Below are positions 34,565 through 47,280 of a DNA stretch of 64,000 nt, in pieces. How positions within the stretch are numbered: the stretch's first letter is position 1; the number at the start of each line of letters is the position of its first letter. The position numbers and the translations under genes are program-made. Under the pieces are notes generated by a model that ran no database searches, was not told the origin of the DNA, and worked only from the letters and a program-made list of their open reading frames with translations. The stretch covers positions 95,957 to 159,956 of the forward strand of contig NW_014577387.1 of assembly GCF_000485595.1 (NCBI RefSeq). The letters are read 5' to 3'. The DNA is from Priapulus caudatus. Lineage: Eukaryota; Priapulida; Priapulimorpha; Priapulimorphida; Priapulidae.

Positions 34565-35240
34565 CAGAGACCCCGGGAGCCCCCCCCAGGATCACCGCCG
34601 CTGGACATATTACCCCTGCGCGAATTACCCGCCGGAGACAATGTAACCCCCCATGCGCATTTCACCCCGGGACAAGTTATCCCCGGACATTTACCCCCCC
34701 GCCTGACATTTACCCCTGATAATTACTTCACTTGGTGTTTATTCAGTTCATTGTTAAACAAGGTGATACAGGGGAGAGGGAAGAAGCGTGGTGGAGGAGC
34801 GGGGCGAAGACAGGTGGTGGAGGGGCAGAAGCAAAGGAGTGAGTGAGGGAGTGGGAGGAGGAGAGGAGGTGAGGGAGGGAGGAGAGGATAGAGGGGGAGA
34901 AGGTGAGTGAGGAGAAGGGGAGGGGAGGGAGGGGAGGAGAGGTGGGGGAGGAGAGAGGTGGAGAGGGGGAAAAGGTGGTGGAGGAGCGGAGAAGGGTGGG
35001 AGGAGGAGAAGGGAGGAGGGATGGTGAGGGAGGGGGGAAGAATGTGGGGGAGGAGCGAAGGGCGAGGAGGATGGAGGAAGGGGTAGAGCTGAGGAGGGAG
35101 AAGGTGAGGGAGTCGGGGGGGGGAGAAGGTGGAGCGAGGAGGGAGAGGGGAGGAGGAGGGGAGAAAGCATGAGGAGGGGAGGAGGTAGCGAGGAGCGGCA
35201 CCTCTCACCTCTCTCGATACTCCTCGCATCACATTCATCC
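34565..35240. repeat. Foldback element fragment, inverse copy
   Basis: GGACATATTACCCCTGCGC-type units at 34600-34720, then about 430 bases of purine tract GGAGGGAGGAGA. Matches the right arm and centre of the element at 18471-19503 in the opposite orientation. Open frames through it are low-complexity only. Confidence 0.65.
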
Positions 35241-35424
35241 CCTCTCTCCTCTTTTCTCCTCCCTCAAGGCACCACCTGCAGCGCTCCTCGTGAGCCGGTC
35301 GCTGCTAGCCGGTGGCGGGCGGGCTCTCCCGCGCGTGGGCGCTAATTCCTCTTCCCTCCACTACTGGTGTCGCGTCTTCGTTCTATACTCCTCCTCTTAA
35401 ATGTTGGGGGGCGGGCGGTTACGG

Positions 35425-37127
35425 ACGTTAGATGAGCGCTGTCGCTCCGCGGCACTCGTTTCTTCTTGGTGTAAAAGGTTCGGCAGTAAGCACATTCCAC
35501 TGTTGAGGTAGTAAAACTAGTAGTCACCTAGTCAAACTATCAGCCTGGTAGATGTCAAATTTGGTAAATATGTGAAAAAAACAACTAATGGTATTCGCCT
35601 GCAAAAGAAACATGGAATTCCTTAGAATTCTATTTCTTATGTGTCATTTAGAACGAACACAATAAAGAATATCAGATGTTTTAACTTATTATGAGTTTAT
35701 TCCTCATTAACCCTATACAAGTATAGCAATATAGCTAGCAGTATTATGTACATCTCGTGATTTTGCACTCATCACATATATTACAAAACACCGATTCTGA
35801 AACAGACCAATGCTAAACATAATCTTTTGGTTACAATAATTATGGTACTCCTTATATGAAGTTGCTTTCACCATATCAGTTGCTTCAGCAATTGCATACC
35901 GCTACAACATTATTAGACTTTATTGATAAACGGTGGTTAGACAGCGTTAACTGGGTAGATTTTCTAAACACCTATTACATGTAGGAAATGCCTTGCCAGT
36001 TAACTTGAAAACTGACAAATAAACTGGGCATCTAATTCTGCATTTAAATGCAGAAGATTGTTAACATTATATGGACCATTTATAACCGTGTGAAAACTTA
36101 ACTTTATGATATCTGGCACGCTTTTATGGATTATTCTTGGCCAATATAATTTTACACAATCCCTAATGTCAATAATGTGAACATCTAATGTGAATGAAAG
36201 CTATTTAGTAATTTATTTATCGAAATATTCCTACACATTCTATCAATCATTCTCCTCAGTCACGCTATACACTCAGCAGCAATGATGTAACTCACAGTGA
36301 GTGGGGTTCGGTGGGGGGAGGGAGTGGGATTAATGATGATTATGTAACACCTAGCTCCATACAACAGGATGTCAGCCCTGTGGGAGATCACTCCAGCTGT
36401 CACGCTTAGCGGAAGTCTTCAGCAGTAAACATACCCTGTAAAGATTAAAGTTACCAACCTTTAGCTACTTATGAGAGCGAAGGGCACTGTGTGCAGATAT
36501 GTGCGAGCGGCGTTGATGGTGCATGTTTGTGTCAGAGGGAGGAGCGATCAAGGAATGGTGTGTCGACAGTGTCGTGGACCACAGGGGTCAAGCTACTTGA
36601 TCTAGTTTATATGTTTAATGGTGTGGTGGAGAAAATTGGGAGTTGACCAAATCTCTTCTGCAAGGTAGTGCTCACTGAGCATCTCCCACAAAACAACTGT
36701 AGATGCATCTGCAGTTTAAAATATGTCTGTCAGTCTATCGGTGTTCTGTGTGTGTGCAGCGTACACATGCGTGTATATTAATAGGCCGTGGGACGATTCA
36801 TTGATATATCGACGTTACACTATACAAACTTCGACGATACACATATCAATACGTTTGACTATTCACAAAACACGTATCGACACTACTAAATAATATCCAT
36901 ATATCATTTCAAAGCATAGTTTCGTTAGAAAACAAAAGAAGAAAGGAAATTTGCAGTCCAATAGCAGTTGTTCACCAAGTGCGCCACGCTCCTGATTAGT
37001 AAACATTTACACGATTGGTAGAGCACCGTTTTAGTGTATAGTTTGCTAGGTAGTTTGTCTTGAAAGTATTGCGATACATATTGTATCGTGCATTACTATA
37101 GTATATATCGTGTATCATCCCACCCCT

Positions 37128-37163
<36 letters not shown>

Positions 37164-38243
37164 TTTACATACATATAACAAGTTTATAATACACGTATAT
37201 TTAAAATTATGCTGGCATATGCATTTCATGTTACATAACGTTGCATATGTGTTTAGAAATTTATGAAGGATTCAAGGCCCTCACCTTGGCTCTACGCAGA
37301 GTATCGAATCTTTGCCTGGAATCGTAGGGACAGTCCTTGGAGGGTATCTCCAGCCACAGCAGGATTGGCTGGTTGTAATTTATCCAGTACATAGCGTATC
37401 AATCTCTGCTACCTAGAGGGTTAGAAGGTATTACGTGAGTAATTCAAACCAATTGCCGGTCTTCTGAGCATGGTAAAATTTCCATAAAGAATTGTTTCCT
37501 ATAGCGTAGTTTACTGAACAAATTTCAACGTTCACAAGTAAAAGCAATTGGCAATTTCCTGCATGCATGTAAACATAATAAAGTTGGATAAAGCTCTGAG
37601 AATTCGAGTTGACAGGCCTATTTTAAACTGGTGATCTTGATGATTACAGTATTAGACTGACAGTTACATTCGCCGACCAGACACTCAAGCACTCTAATAA
37701 CTCGTGTAACGGACACTTACACTATACACTGTTAATCTGCTTCTAGCACAGCACATCGTCTGCCACTGAATTGATCACGTACGTTACATGTATCTAACGA
37801 AGGCAAGCAAACTGCCGAAAACGTTATTCACCGACTATATTATTATCTCTGGAAAACATTCAATACCGCTAAAGTGACACCTTGTAGCCAAGCAAAAGAG
37901 TTTAAGGACAAAAGATGATAAATTACACCGTGCGTGAATGAGTGATTGATTAAGCACCGGGGTGTTATAAGTGGTCAAGTGACATAAAGTCCTTATACGA
38001 CATGGAGACGATACTCTGTCTCTAATTACATAATATCCAGCTTAGCAAATGATTACTGACACAACTCACATTTTGATTAATTAAAATAATTGCGATGTCG
38101 TCTCTGTGTACAAAGGATTGTGAACTGTTCTTCTATTTCGTGAATACTGTTGTATCTGTGAGTAATGAAACAAATAAAAACACATATTAGAAACACACGT
38201 ATGAACATCAAAAGTGTCAAGTGATGAGACCAAAATAAATCAC
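35425..38243. repeat. Segmental duplication block b, copy 2
   Basis: Direct repeat of 21985-24985. Starts at the GAGCGCTGTCGCT edge of the dispersed repeat and runs to CACCTGAATAATAAAGA just before the TIR element. Confidence 0.85.
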
Positions 38244-40818
38244 CTGAATAATAAAGATAATATTTGCTAATAGTAATAACGCAGTGGCTACGCGTCCGGA
38301 ACCGGTCGCCTAGTCTCCAGGCTACGCATCCGGACATCCACTCACACAGTGATTGCGTGACTGCTGATTGCCGAAAATATAACGGTATATGCACTGCTGC
38401 CGTCTATCCTTTCTATCCGTCCTCTCTCGCTCTCTCTCCTCTCTCAATCTCTCACACACACGCACAGCTCTTCTCTCTCTCTCTCACACACACGCACAGC
38501 TCTCTCTCTCTCTCTCTCTCACACACACGGCACAGCCTCTCTCTCTCTCTCACACACACGCACGCATGCACGCACGCACGCCACACCAGGGTCTCCAACC
38601 TTGTGAACTCCAAATGCCAGAATGTAATTGATGACGCAGGGGGGGGGGCGAAATTAACCTTGGCTGCCGCAGGCAGGCCCACGTGCTGTAGGCATGCCAG
38701 TGGTAGGGGAGTCTGGGGCATGCCCCCCCAGAAAATTTTTTGAAATATTTTAAGCATTTTCCTGCAATCTGAGGGCATACTGTGGGCCATATTCTCATGT
38801 CTGATGACACTATCTCAATACCCTAGACTCAACCCTACAAGTTAGGATTCAAAATCACTTTTCATGACTTTTCAGAGACGCGTACCACAGTTAGGTTATT
38901 ATATTAATGAATACATGTAAGAATTGCAATTTCTTCACAATTTTACGTCTTGTGTATGTCTGCAACCATACTTTTTGGCTATTTGTGAAGTCTGGAAACA
39001 TTTTCTTGAAGAGTTCATTTCATGCGTCTGCCGCCCTCAAAGGCGACATTTGTGTTCAATTAAATAATCCGTAAAATCTCACTTCTGCCGCAAGACAGAC
39101 AATTTTCTATCTGCTGCAAAAGAAGCTTGATATATTGGGTGTAGATTCCACTGCACCCGCCATAGCACTTATGCTGTGAGGAGGCACTATATGCCTCTGC
39201 AGTCACTCCTTCCTCCGTGCCCCACTTGAAAGTCTGTCTTGCCATACCATGCAATAGCCATGCTTAACACTGAGTTTTGACTTCACAAGTACAGGCCACA
39301 TCTTGTTATATTCGTTTCCTGAATTTTTCTGTAAAAAGTCGGTTTTTTGGATGGCCAATGGCAATGGACGCCATTCTCCCCACGTGTTAATCTGATTAGC
39401 AGACAAACTACGTGACACCTTGTAGACAGCACTTTGTCTGATTAGGCTGTTCCATTTACCGTAGACATGCCAGATACAACATGCATAGAGAATTAGAAAC
39501 ACATTATAACACTGAGCGATGGTAGGGGGGGCTGCAAAACTAAGGTAATGGCAAGAGCGTGCATTTTCAAGAAACGACTCGCGCAAGTGACGGCTAATTG
39601 ATAAACTCTACGCGCACCAGCGCATGGCCAGTGCCAGGCACCGCTGAAAAAAAAAAAATGTGTCAACGCGAACAATTGCCGAACAATCAGTGCAAATTTT
39701 ATACAGTGCAACTGAAATGAGGAATATAACCTTGCCGCTGCGGAGTGCGGAAATTAAGCCTAGAAATCGTGAATAATTGCCGCCGAATGCGGAATGCGTT
39801 GGAGACCCTGGCACACACACATACACACACACACACACTTCTAGCTTCTCTCTCTACTCATCTCGCTCTCACAGACATATACACACACCATACACAAACA
39901 CACACACCACACTTCTAGCTCTCTCTCTTTCTCTCTCTCTCTCTCTCACGCATACACACACATACACATTCCCTCTCTCTCTCCGTCGCCTCTCTCTCTC
40001 TCACACACACCCGACGCCACACACACGCACACACACTCGGGGCGATGATCAGCAGATCGTTCCCGTTCAGCATCATAGCGTGTGCTTGTCGCAAGATCAC
40101 TGTGTGAGATGGATGTCCGAACGCGTAGCCTAGCGGCTCCCCGTCCGGAACCGGTCGCGTAGCCATGGCCTAGTACTAGTAATAATATAACATGCTACGG
40201 TGACTCATGAATAATGTGCACTGTGCATGCTAGTAACTATAATTATAAAACCAAGATATCAACTAACTTTTGGTGACTACCATGAAGTTCGTTTGTCTAG
40301 CTTTATTGACTTCCCCAATTCCACCAAGCAGGAATCCAACACATGAGTCCTATTGTTCAAAAAATTGAATCATGAATAAGATTTAAAGTTAAACGTTTTA
40401 TCACAGTGTTATTTATGGGTACCACGACACGATAATGATCACGATGAATGATATACTGTCACTGAGACTGTCAACCATTGTCCGTAAATGCAGACGTTAT
40501 AACTCCGCTTTGCTAATCTGAGGGTGCGGGTTTAACTGACCCCCCCCCTCCATTACTGGGGTCTGCGTCGGCTCGGACTATCATTATGTCAACCACTGAT
40601 CACTTTTTACAGTTTACTGAATATACCTGACGGTGACCCACAACAACCATTTATTGGCGTAGACAGCGTGTAAAAAGTTATACGGGATTCTACCAAAGCA
40701 AAACTAAGATATATACAAGTTATTAAGTGTTCTTAAATGGCTGGATAATAGCTCCAAAACGTACCTCATCGCCAATAACTGCAATGAGTTTTCCTTTAAT
40801 TGCAGAGTGCATCGCCAT
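36406..40818 (-). CDS. ATP6V1F: V-type proton ATPase subunit F, 5 exons
   Basis: Exon 1 40818-40765 (MAMHSAIKGKLIAVIGDE), exon 2 40349-40268 (SCVGFLLGGIGEVNKARQ, then NFMVV), exon 3 38155-38070, exon 4 37412-37285 and exon 5 36435-36406 (GMFTAEDFR, stop). With the intact exons 3 and 4 from the duplicate at 24 kb the product is about 123 residues; animal subunit F is about 119. Subunit F sits in the central stalk of the V1 sector and helps couple ATP hydrolysis to proton pumping. In this copy exons 3 and 4 contain net 3- and 5-base indels that break the frame, most likely sequence errors. Intron 2 contains the whole 1.9-kb TIR element. The gene is head-to-head with PSMA2, 229 bases away. Confidence 0.88.
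38271..40185. mobile_element. About 1.9-kb TIR element, copy 2, 9-bp TSD TAGTAATAA
   Basis: Flanked by TAGTAATAA at 38271-38279 and 40177-40185; the element spans 38280-40176. The left end is CGCAGTGGCTACGCGTCCGG; the right end contains CCGGTCGCGTAGCCATGGCC. A 9-bp duplication and long termini fit a Mutator-like element. It is the same insertion event as 30485-32354, and the clean TSD shows the inserted target was ATP6V1F intron 2. Confidence 0.78.
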
Positions 40819-41047
40819 CTTGAAATCTCTGTAAACTGTATGCCAAAGGTCACTAGAATCATAGTTACAATCGTAACGGGAAACTATACGTTTTTAAGTA
40901 TAAAAAATAATACAAATAAAATTCGGACATATATTATAGATTTCTGTTCCATACTAAAACAAAATAATTATCAGTAAAAGAAACCATTCTATGCCGGTAG
41001 TACCAAAATACCTTAACAGAGGGCGCAACCCACTCATCACCATCATC
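40819..41047. promoter_or_regulatory. Divergent promoter region ATP6V1F/PSMA2
   Basis: Only 229 bases separate the two divergent start codons. No TATA box is evident, as expected of a housekeeping bidirectional promoter. Exact transcription starts cannot be placed. Confidence 0.65.
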
Positions 41048-43167
41048 ATGTCAGAAAGATACAGCTTCTCTTTAACCACATTTAGGTAAGTTTTACTCTT
41101 GTTACGCGAAGTATGACATTGTAATACCATAGTATTTTGTTAGTGGATTCCTGTTTGCACCATAGCAATTATTTTTATCTAGAAGAACAATTCTATGGTG
41201 GAAAGCATTGCCATTGACACCGTCACCGGCTCCCGATCAAAAATGCGCAGCATCATTGTGATTTGTGTAGCCCACAGGCACACTGCACAGCCACTAGATA
41301 CAATAATGTAACACAACAAGAGTAGGGTTACAAAGCGTCCCTATCCTTTTGTGTGGAGGAACGCCTGAGTGAATCACTCATGCAGGTTTGCTGGTGCGCT
41401 TTCAGAGACTAGAACTTCCAAACTGGGTTTATTCTCAACACGAACCTTTCTCCGCTATCTTGGAACTTACTATGTATCACAATACTCTGTATTAGACGAA
41501 TATAACCTGTTACAAAAATTCGAAGTGACGAACGGCGAATATACTGAGTGCCATTTCTGTTGACCTGTGACGTACTTCGGTTTGAAGAGCGGATTCACCG
41601 ACCAATCGGAGGGCGCTGCGTTTGCCGATCGCTATGCGCATTGGGAATTCGTACGTCACAGGTCAACAGAAATGGCGCTCAATGTATACGCCGCTCGTCA
41701 CTTCGAATTTTTGTAACAGGTTATATTAGTTTAATACAGAATATTGTGATACATAGTAAGTTCCGGGATAGCGGAGAAAGGTTCGTGTTGAGAATAAACC
41801 CAGTTTGGAAGTTCTAGTTTCTGAAAATGCACCAGCAAACCGCCCTGAGTGATTCACTCAGGCGTTCCTCCACACAAAAGGATAGGGACGCTTTGTAACT
41901 CTACTCTTGTTGGGTTACATTACTGTATCTACACAGCCACAGGCACAGGCACAGGCACTTGGGACAGAGACTGAGTTAGTAAAAACTGAAAATAATAGTC
42001 TGTATATCAACTAGCTATAGTACTACTACTACTACTACTACTAGTACTAGAGCTATAATATACCGGTATCAACTTGCTTTCACGAAAAATAATGCAGAAC
42101 TAGCCGCGCCCTCCCTCGTCGCTGCGAGTGTGCTGTGTCGCCATTATAATGATATATATAGAAAAAGGTAGGAAACTCCGTCACGCGATTTTCGTCGATC
42201 ACTCCTCAATTATCTCGGATTTCACAAACTTGTCACGCATCTACGACCTCCAGTTTTGGCTCGTTCTGCCCTCTATAGTCTACTGAACACAACTATGTAA
42301 CTACTGTGGTCGAGAAGTGCAACCTTGGTAATGTGACTTCAAACTCAAAAGTTTCGCGGTTCGTGCCGCTTCTGCAGAAATGTATACCGTCTATAATTCC
42401 CACTTTCCCTGCGGGCGACCGCCGCAGAGCGTGATTGACTGCAGGCAGATTGCGTCATTCCCAGTTCTCTCCAGTCTCCAATTGCGTTCCGTTCCTCCCA
42501 TTAATTTACATTTTTTACTGACTGTTCCAAGTGCATGTGGTGTAGCCTGTACACTCAGTAACACTGACACTGTACAGTACAGACTACAGTGACAGTGTAC
42601 AGTCTGCCTACCCTACTGGGTAGGCTGTAGACTTTGTATATCAGGTGTAGTTTATTTTATAGTTTGATCTGTATCCCGGAAGCAAATATTAGAACAGTTA
42701 CTAAGATCTGTTCCTAGTTGAGTAGTTCATTATTATATGAATCGAATGCAGTGTGGTAATTTTGCTCAATATTATCGACGACGACGTTATGTTCATGGGA
42801 ATACTCATACAAAGGATGTTATCATCACTAATGATGCAATAATTACTCCAATACTTTTCATTATTTTTAGTCCATCAGGCAAGCTTGTTCAAATTGAGTA
42901 TGCATTGGCAGCAGTAGCAGCTGGTGCACCATCAGTTGGAATTAAAGGTAAGCATTTGAATCTGTAGAAATGTTAATATACTTGTTTATACAGGCATTGT
43001 TCCATGTTCAGACTATTATTTACACATTTTATTTCCTACAGCTTCCAATGGGGTCGTTATCGCTACAGAGAAGAAACAGAAAAACATTTTATATGATGAG
43101 CACAGTATCCATAAAGTGCAGCCTATCACAAAACACATAGGCGTGGTGTACAGTGGCATGGGTCCAG
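41048..43167 (+). CDS. PSMA2: 20S proteasome subunit alpha2, 5' exons (cut by gap)
   Basis: Exon 1 41048-41085 ([12 protein letters not shown]), exon 2 42871-42947 ([18 protein letters not shown], then APSVGIK) and exon 3 from 43042 ([20 protein letters not shown], then [11 protein letters not shown]), which runs into the N gap at 43168. The alpha-ring signature [20 protein letters not shown] is split by intron 1. Phases 2 and 1 join correctly. The remaining exons are seen only in the noisy inverse copy at 25085-26889. The protein is a structural outer-ring subunit without a catalytic threonine. Intron 1 (1.8 kb) carries a large foldback element. Confidence 0.93.
41285..41945. repeat. About 660-bp foldback element in PSMA2 intron 1
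   Basis: Two inverted arms of roughly 300 bases meet around a core of about 70 bases near 41580-41650. Landmark pairs are AACAAGAGTAGGGTTACAAA with TTTGTAACTCTACTCTTGTT, and CATTTCTGTTGACCTGTGAC with GTCACAGGTCAACAGAAATG. No open frame of note. The size and layout suggest a foldback MITE. The transcript of intron 1 would form a very long hairpin. Confidence 0.8.
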
Positions 43168-43177
43168 NNNNNNNNNN
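43168..43177. other. Assembly gap, 10 N, inside PSMA2 exon 3
   Basis: Ten N follow GGGTCCAG in exon 3. The sequence after the gap is a SNX4 intron minisatellite, so the join between the two loci is not supported by sequence. Confidence 0.95.
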
Positions 43178-43700
43178 GTACTCACAGCAATACACACAAC
43201 GTGACAATGCGCTACGTACTCACAGCAATACACACAACGTGACAATGCGCTACGTACTAACAGTGATACACGCAGTGTGACAATGCGCTACGTACTAACA
43301 GCGATACACGCAACGTGACAATGCGCTACGTACTAACAGCGATACACGCAACGTGATAATGCGCTACGTACTCACAGCGATACACGCAACGTGACAATGC
43401 GCTACGTACTAACAGCGATACACGCAACGTGATAATGCGCTACGTACTCACAGCGATACACGCAACGTGACAATGCGCTACGTACTAACAGCGATACACG
43501 CAACGTGACAATGCGCTACGTACTAACAGCGATACACGCAACGTGACAATGCGCTACGTACTAACAGTGATACACGCAACGTGATAATGCGCTACACACT
43601 CACAGCGATACACACAGTGTAACAACGTGCTATGCACCCACAGCGATACACACAGTGTAACAACGTGCTATGCACCCACAGCGATACACACAACGTGAGT
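43178..43700. repeat. Minisatellite 1 (38-bp unit), SNX4 intron
   Basis: About 13 units of CGATACACGCAACGTGACAA followed by TGCGCTACGTACTAACAG, with CACACT/GTGTAAC variants toward the right end. In the ordered SNX4 copy the same repeat (about 53232-53360) lies in the intron before the KHELLQ exon, ending about 16 bases from its 3' splice site. Confidence 0.88.
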
Positions 43701-44101
43701 TACGTGCCATGTTACAAACATGCAGTGTCACGCAAGAAGGGTATATCATAGGAAGACATTGTGAACAGGGAATTTAAGAAGAGGCCGTTTATAATTATAT
43801 CTGAAATTTTTAAATGGGAATATCTTATAATGAGGTAATTATCACAGTGAGGCAGTGACCTGTTATGATAGATAAAACTGAAACATTAAAACATTCTGTT
43901 CTACATTCACTAGAGCATGAGAATGCATGGCTATGTATAACAGGCTTACAACAATTGTATCACTAATTCAGCAGAGATGCAACGAAGATACATGGCAATG
44001 AATTGTCTCACCTGAGTGCATCAGCAAAATAAAGGTACTCTTTGATCTGGTCCGCAAATTGTTCCTCTTCCTCTAGCATGGCGTCGATTGATGCTGCGTA
44101 C

Positions 44102-44245
44102 CTGTAGCACGCAAAACCCAACAACGCTTACCATCCAATAATGCAAACTCCAACAATGCTTACCATCCAATAATGCAAAACCCAACAATGCGTACCATCC
44201 AATAATGCAAAACCCAACAATGCTTACCATCCAATAATGCAAAAT
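44102..44245. repeat. Minisatellite 3, copy A (32-bp unit)
   Basis: About four units of CCAACAATGCTTACCATCCA ATAATGCAAAAC immediately upstream (in SNX4 sense) of the 3' splice site at 44101. Confidence 0.85.
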
Positions 44246-44279
44246 CAGGAGATTCCCCTGAAGCGCAACCGAGGACACT

Positions 44280-46160
44280 AATGAGGATATGAGGAAGGCG
44301 AGTTCCCGAACGCGACGCAGGGACATAATGAGACGGGGAGGAGTTCCTCGAACGCAGCAGGGACACAATGAAACGGGGAGGAGTTCTGAACGCACCAATG
44401 ACACAATGCAGGACGGGGAGGAGTTCCTGAACCGCAGGGCCGCAGGACACAATGAGACGAGCGAGGAGATTCCCGTGAACGGCAACCACAGGACACAATG
44501 AGACGAGGAGGGTGAGTTCCTGAACACGGCACGCAGTGACAACCAATGAGACAGGGGAGGAGTTCTGAATGCACCAGGACAACAATAGAGATGAGGGAGG
44601 AGTTCCCTGAACGCACAGGACACAATGAGACGAGGAGGAGTTCCTGAACGCACCAGGACACAATGAGACGAGGAGGAGTTCCTGAACGCACCAAGGACAG
44701 CAATGAAACGGGGAGGAGGTTCCTGAACGCAACGGCAGGACACATGAGGACGAGGAGGAAGTTCCCGAACGCAAGCGCAACGAATCGAGGCCAGGAACAA
44801 ATGAGGACAGACGGAGGAGTTGCCCTGAACGCACAACATGACACAACTGAAGAGCGGGCGAGGAGGTTCCGCCGAACCGCACCAGGACCAAGAGATGAGG
44901 CAGGAGTTGCCGAACAGCACCAGCGACAGGCAAATGAAGACGGAGGAGGAGTCCTGAAACGCAGCCCATGAACACCAATGAGCCACGAGAGGGTTCCTGA
45001 AACGCAACTCATGAACAATAAGCACGAGGCGTCTGCCACGTACCAGGACACCAATGAGACGAGGAGGAAGTTCCCGCGGAACGCACCATATTGACACAAT
45101 GACGACGGGAGTTCCTGAACGTACAACAGCAGGACAAGGAGGCAACTGAGGACGGCGGGAGGCAGTGTGCCCACTGGAGACGCCAGACAGGGACAGCACG
45201 ATAAGAGCGAGGCGTTCCTGAACGTACCAGGAAGCAATGAGACGAGGAGGAGTTCCGAACGCACCATGAACACAATGACGAAACGGGGAAGTGTCTAGAC
45301 GTACCCAAAGAACAAATGAGCACGGGACGGAGTTCCCAGAACGCAGCCCAGGACACAATGCAGACGAGGCGGTTCCTCGAACGACACTGCAGCGAATCAA
45401 ATGAGACGAGGAGGAGTTCCCGGCAGGAACAGGTACCATGACACAAGAGACGAGGCGTTCCTGAACGCACCAGGACACAATGAGGAGAGAGGGGATTCCG
45501 GAAGCGGCACGCATGAACACGAATAGAGACGGAGGAGGGAGTTCCGTGAACCACACCAGGACATAATGAGACGCAGGGAGGGGAGGTTGCTGAATGCACC
45601 AAGGCCACAATGAGAACGAGGAGGGAAGTTCCTGAATGCACCAGGACACAGATGAGACGAGGAGGCCGTTCGCGGAACCCAGGCGCCATGACACAAGAGT
45701 ACGAAGGGAGGAGTTCGCCAAGAACCGTACCAGGACATGAATGAAGACGAAGGAGTTCACTGAACGCAGCGGGAGGGCCATGACACAATGAGACGAGGCG
45801 TTCCTGAACAGCACAACAGAACACCATGAACCGGGAGGGAGTTACCGCTGAAGCGCACCAGGACTATCATATGAAGTAGCGAAGCGTATGCCTGAACGCC
45901 ACTCAGGACACAATGAGGACAAAGAGGTGAGTTCCCGAACGCACCATGCCCACAATGAGACGGGGAGGAGTTCCCAGAACTCGGCACCGAGATGACACAG
46001 ATGAGACGAGGAGGAGTTCCCGAACGTACCAGGACATAATGAGGACGAGAGCGGAGGAGTTCCTGAACGCACGGCAAGGACAGCAGAATGAGAGGGGGAG
46101 GGAGTGGTGAACGCACAGCAGGACAGCGCCATATGAAACGGGGAAGGTAGTCCCTGAACG
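44280..46160. repeat. Minisatellite 2, copy A (about 38-bp unit)
   Basis: Roughly 45-50 noisy units of GTTCCTGAACGCACCAGGAC ACAATGAGACGAGGAGGA. The long minus-strand open frames here (up to 597 codons, Leu/Ser/Cys-rich) come only from the repeat lacking stops and are not genes. Confidence 0.88.
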
Positions 46161-47280
46161 CTATGCTAAGCCGAAGGCCTGGGAGAGGGATCGGATCTGC
46201 TGCGACGGAGTGGGCGGGAGAAAGGAAGACAGGGCGCTCCACTGAGCTAACAAAAAGAGGGATGGAAACGGGGGAGGAGGTTCATTGGAAGCGCCGAGCT
46301 GACATCGCCATGAGACAAAGCAATGAGAACGGAAGAGGTGCGCTAAGATATTTGTTCCCGAAGCGCGACTGCGCAGGGGAACCACGACGCAGAGACTGAG
46401 ATGCGATGGCAGGATCGAGCGAAAGGAGAGGTGAAGATAAGAAAGGAGAGGGGGTGTAGTCGTGACGAGAAGCAAGTAGACATAAGCAGGGGACTGCCAG
46501 AAGGGAAATGATCTTCCGAGGTAGGAAGAGGCGACGAGAACGTGCACAAGATTTGGTATCGTGCAGGAGAGATAGTGGGTTTACAGCGAGGGGAGGACCA
46601 AACGCGAAGATGGCAGGGGGAAGCAGGAAGAAGTCAGCAAATAAGGAGAAGGCGCAGGGGGAGGCGTGGGAGTATTCCACGGGGGGAGTGGGAGGGCGGT
46701 GGAGGAGAGAAGGAGAGAGAGGGAGAGGGGGGACAGGGCAGATCGGGACAAGAAGAACAAGGTGATGCAGAGAAAGAGGGGAGGGTGTGGGGGAGGTGTC
46801 CGGTGAAGGTGGACGCATAGGCAGATGCGACAGGCAATGGAGGAGGGGAGGAGTATCCTGAGTGGCACACGGGCTGAGCAAAACATAAGACAGGGACTTC
46901 GGGGGAGTTCGGCGTGAACGCAGAGGGGGAGCGGCGGGTAGGAGGCCACGGGAGAGGAGAGTGCGGAGGCGCATAGGGGGGGCTGACAGGAAGGCAGTAA
47001 GGAGAGGAAGAACTCAGACGGGGAGAGTGTGTCGCTAAGAACGGAGAAGGTCGAAGCTTCGGACGTGCACGAAGAGGGTAGACAGGCAAGCGAAACGAGG
47101 TGGACGAAGCTCAGGGGAAGGCGGATGGCGGCGACAGAGAAAATAGAGGGCGGTGAGGCGAGAGAAGATAGACGCAGAGGAGAAGCGAGTGGCAAGACAC
47201 AAATTCGTGGTGTTGGTGAGTCGACGCGTGAGAGAGGGGGGAAAAGGTATGAGGCAGCGGCGAGTCGATCAGGCGCACAC
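46161..47280. other. Purine-rich degenerate repeat DNA
   Basis: GGGAGGAGAAGG-type sequence with no clear unit. It looks like a very noisy continuation of the minisatellite. No exon is recognised. Confidence 0.4.

Larger units (their letters stand above)
38244..43167. repeat. Segmental duplication block c-d, copy 2
   Basis: Inverse of 27170-32377. This orientation gives genes that can be spliced (ATP6V1F and PSMA2), so it is probably the correct one. It ends at the 10-N gap. Confidence 0.85.

Noticed and set aside
43178-43700. Possible CRISPR-like array
   Set aside because: Units are contiguous 38-bp tandem repeats with no unique spacers, in a eukaryotic intron, so this is a minisatellite.
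44021-45814. 597-codon minus-strand open frame and overlapping frames of 331, 272 and 272 codons
   Set aside because: They translate minisatellite 2 (PGAFRNSSSSHCVLVRSGTP repeats). A stop-free repeat unit explains them, and the same frames occur in other copies inside SNX4 introns.
46282-47195. Minus-strand frames of 230 and 204 codons
   Set aside because: Leu/Ser/Pro-rich translations of GGGAGGAG-type repeat, with no domain or splice support.
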